From: Streptomyces formicae
GTDB taxonomy: Bacteria > Actinomycetota > Actinomycetes > Streptomycetales > Streptomycetaceae
Direction: 5' to 3'
Length of the DNA stretch: 64,000 bases
Assembly (NCBI RefSeq): GCF_022647665.1
Contig: NZ_CP071872.1
Span: 1,984,001-2,048,000 of the forward strand
Shown here piece after piece: positions 60,142 to 64,000 of the stretch (the stretch's first letter is position 1; each line of letters starts with the position of its first letter). A model generated the notes under the pieces. It was not told the origin of the DNA. It saw only the letters and a list, made by a program, of their open reading frames with translations, and did not search any database. A program made the position numbers and the translations under genes.

Positions 60142-60762
60142 ATGCCTCTCATCCCCGAGGAGCCTCAGATTCACGAGAGCGCCCAGGGTCCCCGCGCCAC
60201 GCCGGCCGCCGGCCGCACCGCGCCGACCCCCCGTCCCGTACCCGGTCCGCGTACCGCGGCCGCGCCCCGTCCCGGACGTCCGGGCCCCGGTCCGGCCCGG
60301 CCCACGCCGTCTGCACAGCGCAGCCACACCTCCGCCGGGCAGTCAGTCCCGCCCCGGCCGGAGAATCGTTCCGTTCCGCAGATCCAGCTGATCCCCGCCC
60401 CGGTGGAAGGCGCGCTCGACGCCGCCGGCGAGGCTGTCGACCTGCTGCTCGACTCCGGTCGGGCACCCGGCGACATCCTGGTCCTCACCACCGGCGAACA
60501 GCACCCCTGGGCGGCGCACGAACTGTCCTTCGGTGAGACCGCCTACTGGGCGCAGCACGATGCCGGTGACGACGTCTTCTACGCGGACGCCGTCTCGGCC
60601 GGCCGGGCGACGGCCCGTCCGGTGGTCGTCGTCGCCGTCAACGGCGGCAGCGACGAGGATGCGGCCCAGGCCCTGCCGTTGGCCATGAGCCGGGCCCGGT
60701 CGCTGCTCATCGTGTGCGGCGACCCCCAGCGCATCAACGCCGTGCTCGGCGCGGGCGTCTGA
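60142..60762 (+). CDS. Orphan UvrD-helicase C-terminal-like domain protein
   Basis: 206 residues. A 75-residue Pro/Arg/Thr-rich start (MPLIPEEPQIHESAQGPRAT) precedes a segment that resembles the C-terminal end of UvrD/Rep helicases: DILVLTTGEQHPWAAHELSF, RPVVVVAVNGGSDEDAAQAL, AMSRARSLLIVCGDPQRI. Walker A and other ATPase motifs are absent, so it cannot be a helicase. ATG 60142 directly follows TTTGATAAATATCC, an unusually AT-rich promoter-like stretch that may give a leaderless transcript. Confidence 0.75.
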   Translation: MPLIPEEPQIHESAQGPRATPAAGRTAPTPRPVPGPRTAAAPRPGRPGPGPARPTPSAQRSHTSAGQSVPPRPENRSVPQIQLIPAPVEGALDAAGEAVDLLLDSGRAPGDILVLTTGEQHPWAAHELSFGETAYWAQHDAGDDVFYADAVSAGRATARPVVVVAVNGGSDEDAAQALPLAMSRARSLLIVCGDPQRINAVLGAGV

Positions 60763-60986
60763 GCCCACCTTCGCCGAGTCCGCGCCGCGCCGGACCGCGG
60801 CGCCGCCCACGCCCCGGGTGTGGTGCGGCCGTCGCGCCAGGCCGGCCGTGCACCACGCGGCCGGTCCTTCCGACGTACCCGCAGGGGGTGAAACGGGGCG
60901 CAGCCGAGCCCGCGCGTGACCACGCGAGCTCGCGTGACCACCAGGCTGTCCTGCCCGGATGTCCCCGGGGTGTCGCCGCCTGGGGC

Positions 60987-61616
60987 TCAGCGGGCCGCCG
61001 TACGGCGCAGCACCTCGGCCGCTCCGCTCGCCGTACGCAGCGGAAGCGCCGCTGGATCGGCCACGACGTCGCCGAGACCTTCAGGCTGCGACCGGGAGTT
61101 GGGCCGACGTCCGCCGCGTCCCTCGCCGAGCACCTGCCAGCCGCTCTTCGTCAGCGTGATGTACGCGCCGCAGCGCAGTCCGTGCAGTGTGCAGGCGTCA
61201 CGCAGTCCCCACATCCACGCCCCGTCCTCCTCCGTCCAGCGCTCGTCGCCCTCGCGGCAGTAGAGGAGCACGGCGGTACGGACGGGAGTGCGGCGGCGCA
61301 GATCATGGGGGATGACCCGGCGCAGGTTCGCCAGGAGTGTGTTGCGGAACTCCCAGCCGTCGGCAGGGGTGGCCCGGCGGGCGAACGACGCGCTGGCCGC
61401 GAGCCGTTCCTCGTGGTCGAGCACGGCGACGACGGCCGTCGAGGGGCCCGGCCGGTGGCGGGTGTGCAGGCCGCTGACGACCTCGCGTGGGTTGCGCAGC
61501 AAGGGGATTCCGGCTGCTGCCCACTCGGCCGGTTCCAGCATCCTGGCGAGACGGCTGACGGAATCTGCCGGACTGTTGATCGAAGTGGCTGCGGACGAAG
61601 CGAATCCGAAGGTCAC
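60987..61616 (-). CDS. Conserved protein of unknown function
   Basis: 209 residues from GTG 61616, preceded by GGGAGGAAC. Starts VTFGFASSAATSINSPADSV; contains EPAEWAAAGIPLLRNPREVV, GPSTAVVAVLDHEERLAASA, RTAVLLYCREGDERWTEEDG, and ends VLRRTAAR. No membrane segment and no motif I recognise. Position next to recQ is shared in Streptomyces as I recall. The 224 bases downstream and 212 bases upstream (61617-61828) hold no gene that I can see. Confidence 0.7.
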   Translation of the reverse strand: MTFGFASSAATSINSPADSVSRLARMLEPAEWAAAGIPLLRNPREVVSGLHTRHRPGPSTAVVAVLDHEERLAASASFARRATPADGWEFRNTLLANLRRVIPHDLRRRTPVRTAVLLYCREGDERWTEEDGAWMWGLRDACTLHGLRCGAYITLTKSGWQVLGEGRGGRRPNSRSQPEGLGDVVADPAALPLRTASGAAEVLRRTAAR

Positions 61617-61828
61617 GTTCCTCCCTTCGCATACGCGCCCACTGAGCGGGCAGGTCGGTGGGCGCACCGCGGCACGACCCTTCTGGACCGAGAACGGGCC
61701 GTGCGGGGGGCTTGCCCAATTCTTGCGGGCACGCGGGCAGGCGGCAACGAGCAATTGAGCACGCTGACTGGAATGGGCAGGTATGACGCTCATATCCCTG
61801 CCCAATCGGGCCAACTGTCACGCGCGCT

Positions 61829-62290
61829 TCATGCGGATACGACGAGGACCAGCGGAAACACCCCCTCGGCTCCGGCTCGGTGCGGCAGCCGTGACGCGAC
61901 GGCGAGCGTCCAGTCGCTGTCCGAGGGGTCGTCGACGAGCAGTACGGTCCGCCTGCCAACGAGCCTGCCGACGCGCCTGCCACGGACAGTGCGGATGGCG
62001 CGGTCAGCGCGTCATACAGTCCGTGCACCTCGCTGGGCGCTGCTCGTGCGGGAGAAGGGTCTGTCCTCCCACCCCGGCGCGTACTCCCCCTGACGCCCGG
62101 CCACCAGGCCCCCCTGGCCCAGGCGGCCAGCACGCTCACCACGGCGTTCACCACATCGTCCGGAACTGGTCCGTCGGGAGCCTGCGGCGAGCATCGGACG
62201 CAGCCGGTTGCCCCACCCGATGTCGGAGACCCGCCCCAGCCCGCCGCGCACCGCGTCCGGCGCCACGCTTGGCAGGACGCACCCTTGGTG
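61829..62290 (-). pseudogene. Relic of the 3' end of a recQ with phosphoribosyltransferase-like domain
   Basis: Minus-strand fragments in two frames read like the C-terminus of a Streptomyces RecQ: GRVSDIGWGNRLRPMLAAG (near 62236), APDGPVPDDVVNAVVSVLAA (about 62180), then VHGLYDALTAPSALSVA, and finally TVLLVDDPSDSDWTLAVASR with AGAEGVFPLVLVVSA and a stop at 61829-61831. TVLLVDD...DW is the PRPP-loop signature. At least two frameshifts and an internal deletion separate the pieces. It lies head-to-head with the intact recQ on the other strand. Confidence 0.7.
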
Positions 62291-62321
62291 ATCCTTTCAT
62301 CACGGTGAGTGGATTCGCCCA

Positions 62322-62344
62322 TTGTCAGTGCCATCGGGTTGCAT
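62322..62344 (+). promoter_or_regulatory. RecA-NDp/PafBC-type promoter of recQ
   Basis: TTGTCAGTG, 8 bases, TTGCAT; hexamer differs at the second base of TAnnnT. It ends 6 bases before the recQ ATG, implying a leaderless mRNA. Confidence 0.65.
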
Positions 62345-62350
62345 GGGGGC

Positions 62351-64000
62351 ATGGACAACCTGGAGCTCCGCACCGAAGCCGATGCCATCCTCGCTGAGCT
62401 TGTCGGCGCCCCGGGGGGTTCGGCGCGGCTGCGGGAGGACCAGTGGCAGGCGGTGGCGGCCCTGGTGGAGGAGCGCCGGAGGGCCCTGGTGGTGCAGCGC
62501 ACCGGCTGGGGCAAGTCGGCGGTGTACTTTGTGGCCACCGCTCTGCTGCGTCGGCGTGGCTCCGGGCCTACGGTGATCATCTCGCCGTTGCTGGCGTTGA
62601 TGCGCAACCAGGTGGAGTCGGCGGCGCGGGCCGGTATTCGGGCGCGCACGATCAACTCGGCCAACCCTGAGGAGTGGGAGGCCATCTACGGGGAGGTCGA
62701 GCGCGGTGAGACCGACGTTCTCCTCGTCAGTCCTGAACGCCTCAATTCCGTGGACTTTCGCGATCAGGTGCTGCCCAAGCTCGCGGCCACGACTGGCCTG
62801 TTGGTGGTTGACGAGGCGCACTGTATTTCCGACTGGGGGCATGACTTCCGGCCCGACTATCGGCGGTTGCGAACGATGTTGGCGGAGTTGCCGGCGGGTG
62901 TGCCGGTGCTGGCCACGACGGCGACGGCGAACGCGCGGGTGACCGCGGATGTGGCCGAGCAGTTGGGCACGGGGGGCGGGGACGCTCTGGTTCTGCGGGG
63001 GCCCCTGGACCGGGAGAGCCTGCGGTTGGGCGTGCTGGAGTTGCCGGATGCGGCGCATCGGCTGGCGTGGCTGGGGGAGCGGCTGGGGGATCTGCCGGGC
63101 TCGGGGATCATCTATACGCTGACGGTGGCGGCGGCGGAGGAGGTCGCGGCGTTCCTGCGGCAGCGCGGGTATCCGGTGGCTTCCTACACGGGGAAGACGG
63201 AGAACGCCGATCGGTTGCAGGCGGAGGAGGATCTGCTGGCGAACCGGGTGAAGGCGCTGGTGGCGACCTCTGCGCTGGGGATGGGGTTCGACAAGCCGGA
63301 CCTGGGGTTCGTGGTGCATCTGGGGTCGCCCTCGTCCCCGATCGCCTATTACCAGCAGGTGGGGCGTGCCGGGCGTGGTGTGGACCATGCGGATGTGCTG
63401 CTGCTGCCGGGGCGGGAGGACGAGGCGATCTGGGCGTACTTCGCGTCGGTGGGCTTCCCGCCCGAGGAGCAGGTGCGGCGCACGCTGGCCGTGCTCGAGG
63501 AGGCAGGTCGTCCGGTGTCGCTGCCGGCGCTGGAGCCGTTGGTGGATCTTCGGCGTTCGCGGCTGGAGACGATGCTGAAGGTCCTGGACGTGGACGGGGC
63601 GGTCAAGCGTGTGAAGGGGGGCTGGGCCGCGACAGGGCAGCCGTGGGCGTACGACGCGCAGAGGTATGCGTGGGTGGCCCGACAGCGGAAGGCCGAGCAG
63701 CAGGCCATGCGGGACTACGTGGCGACCACGGAGTGCCGGATGGAGTTCTTGCAGCGACAGCTGGACGACGAGAAGGCGGTCCCGTGCGGTCGCTGTGACT
63801 CCTGCGCCGGGCCCTGGCTCGATCCGGCCGTCTCTCCCGGGGCTCTTGCGGCAGCGACGGGCGAGCTGGAGCGTCCGGGGGTCGAGGTCGAGCCGCGCCG
63901 GATGTGGCCTTCGGGTATGTCCGCGGTCGGAGTGGACCTCAAGGGGCGTATCCCTGTGGGGCAGCAGGCGGTCACCGGGCGCGCGTTGGGCAGGCTGTCG
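62351..64000 (+). CDS. recQ: RecQ-family ATP-dependent DNA helicase, 3' end outside the window
   Basis: First 550 residues. P-loop variant RTGWGKS (50-56) in which Trp-Gly replaces the usual Ala/Ser-Gly, DEAH at 154-157 (VVDEAHCISDWGHDFRPDY), motifs TTATANARV, GIIYTLTVAA, ATSALGMGFDKPDL, QQVGRAGRG. Zinc site CRMEFLQRQLDDEKAVPCGR with CDSC. At base 64000 the protein reads VTGRALGRLS, which is where the relic at 61829-62290 picks up (GRVSDIGWGN), so a phosphoribosyltransferase-like C-terminal domain probably follows. Confidence 0.93.
   Translation, partial: MDNLELRTEADAILAELVGAPGGSARLREDQWQAVAALVEERRRALVVQRTGWGKSAVYFVATALLRRRGSGPTVIISPLLALMRNQVESAARAGIRARTINSANPEEWEAIYGEVERGETDVLLVSPERLNSVDFRDQVLPKLAATTGLLVVDEAHCISDWGHDFRPDYRRLRTMLAELPAGVPVLATTATANARVTADVAEQLGTGGGDALVLRGPLDRESLRLGVLELPDAAHRLAWLGERLGDLPGSGIIYTLTVAAAEEVAAFLRQRGYPVASYTGKTENADRLQAEEDLLANRVKALVATSALGMGFDKPDLGFVVHLGSPSSPIAYYQQVGRAGRGVDHADVLLLPGREDEAIWAYFASVGFPPEEQVRRTLAVLEEAGRPVSLPALEPLVDLRRSRLETMLKVLDVDGAVKRVKGGWAATGQPWAYDAQRYAWVARQRKAEQQAMRDYVATTECRMEFLQRQLDDEKAVPCGRCDSCAGPWLDPAVSPGALAAATGELERPGVEVEPRRMWPSGMSAVGVDLKGRIPVGQQAVTGRALGRLS

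Overview
The window looks like the core chromosome of a Streptomyces. It has very high G+C, GTG/TTG starts, lipoprotein signal peptides ending in TATAC, and a gene order that from memory follows the S. coelicolor stretch running from an Lhr helicase through recA-recX, gluABCD, miaB-miaA-dapF, rshA, hflX, a small siderophore-synthetase cluster, lexA and nrdR-nrdJ to rnhB and recQ. I see no prophage, insertion sequence, CRISPR array, tRNA or rRNA. I made no database comparison; all names rest on motifs and remembered families.

Layout. 1-10.2 kb: Lhr helicase (minus, runs off the left edge), a frameshifted AraC regulator beside azlC-azlD, a prenyltransferase-fold-like unknown, DUF3046, an AI-2E family membrane protein, recA-recX. 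10.3-13.2 kb (minus): FAD monooxygenase, a Cys-rich leader peptide, cysteine dioxygenase, rhodanese. 13.3-20.2 kb: gluABCD glutamate ABC transporter (minus), divergent OmpR-type two-component system, orphan TAXI binding protein. 20.4-22.7 kb: two secreted proteins of unknown function, one frameshifted. 22.9-28.8 kb: miaB, a dioxygenase-fold protein, MT0933-like antitoxin, a low-complexity protein, miaA, a membrane protein, dapF. 29-34.7 kb: rshA, M1 metallopeptidase, hflX. 34.7-37.5 kb: two tandem trypsin-like lipoproteins. 37.8-44 kb: a four-gene NRPS-independent siderophore (NIS) operon. 44.2-51.2 kb: dinG, lexA, nrdR, nrdJ. 51.4-64 kb: TerD, DUF4937, histidine phosphatase, ADP-ribosylglycohydrolase, DUF4153 membrane protein, MFS/TetR pair with twin operators, rnhB, a UvrD-C-like orphan domain, an unknown, an inverted relic of a recQ 3' end, and recQ (runs off the right edge).

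Two threads tie the window together. First, genome maintenance: lhr, recA, dinG and recQ each carry a promoter of the form TGTCAGTG-N8-hexamer, the mycobacterial RecA-NDp/PafBC type of DNA-damage promoter. In lhr, dinG and recQ it sits so close to the start codon that the mRNA should be leaderless or nearly so. recA and lexA also carry LexA boxes, and nrdRJ carries two NrdR-box-like palindromes about three helical turns apart. Second, the NIS operon (class III aminotransferase, IucA-like synthetase, IucB/RhbD-like acyltransferase, IucC-like synthetase) lacks the amine hydroxylase and decarboxylase of known hydroxamate pathways and shows no canonical iron box. Its product is probably not a standard citrate-hydroxamate and is the best candidate here for undescribed chemistry.

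Other points: single-base frameshifts at homopolymers in two genes (sequencing error or real decay), a degenerate synthetase domain in RshA, a Cys-rich attenuator-type peptide before cysteine dioxygenase, tandem 11-bp repeats before the response regulator, and many near-perfect terminator hairpins between convergent genes.
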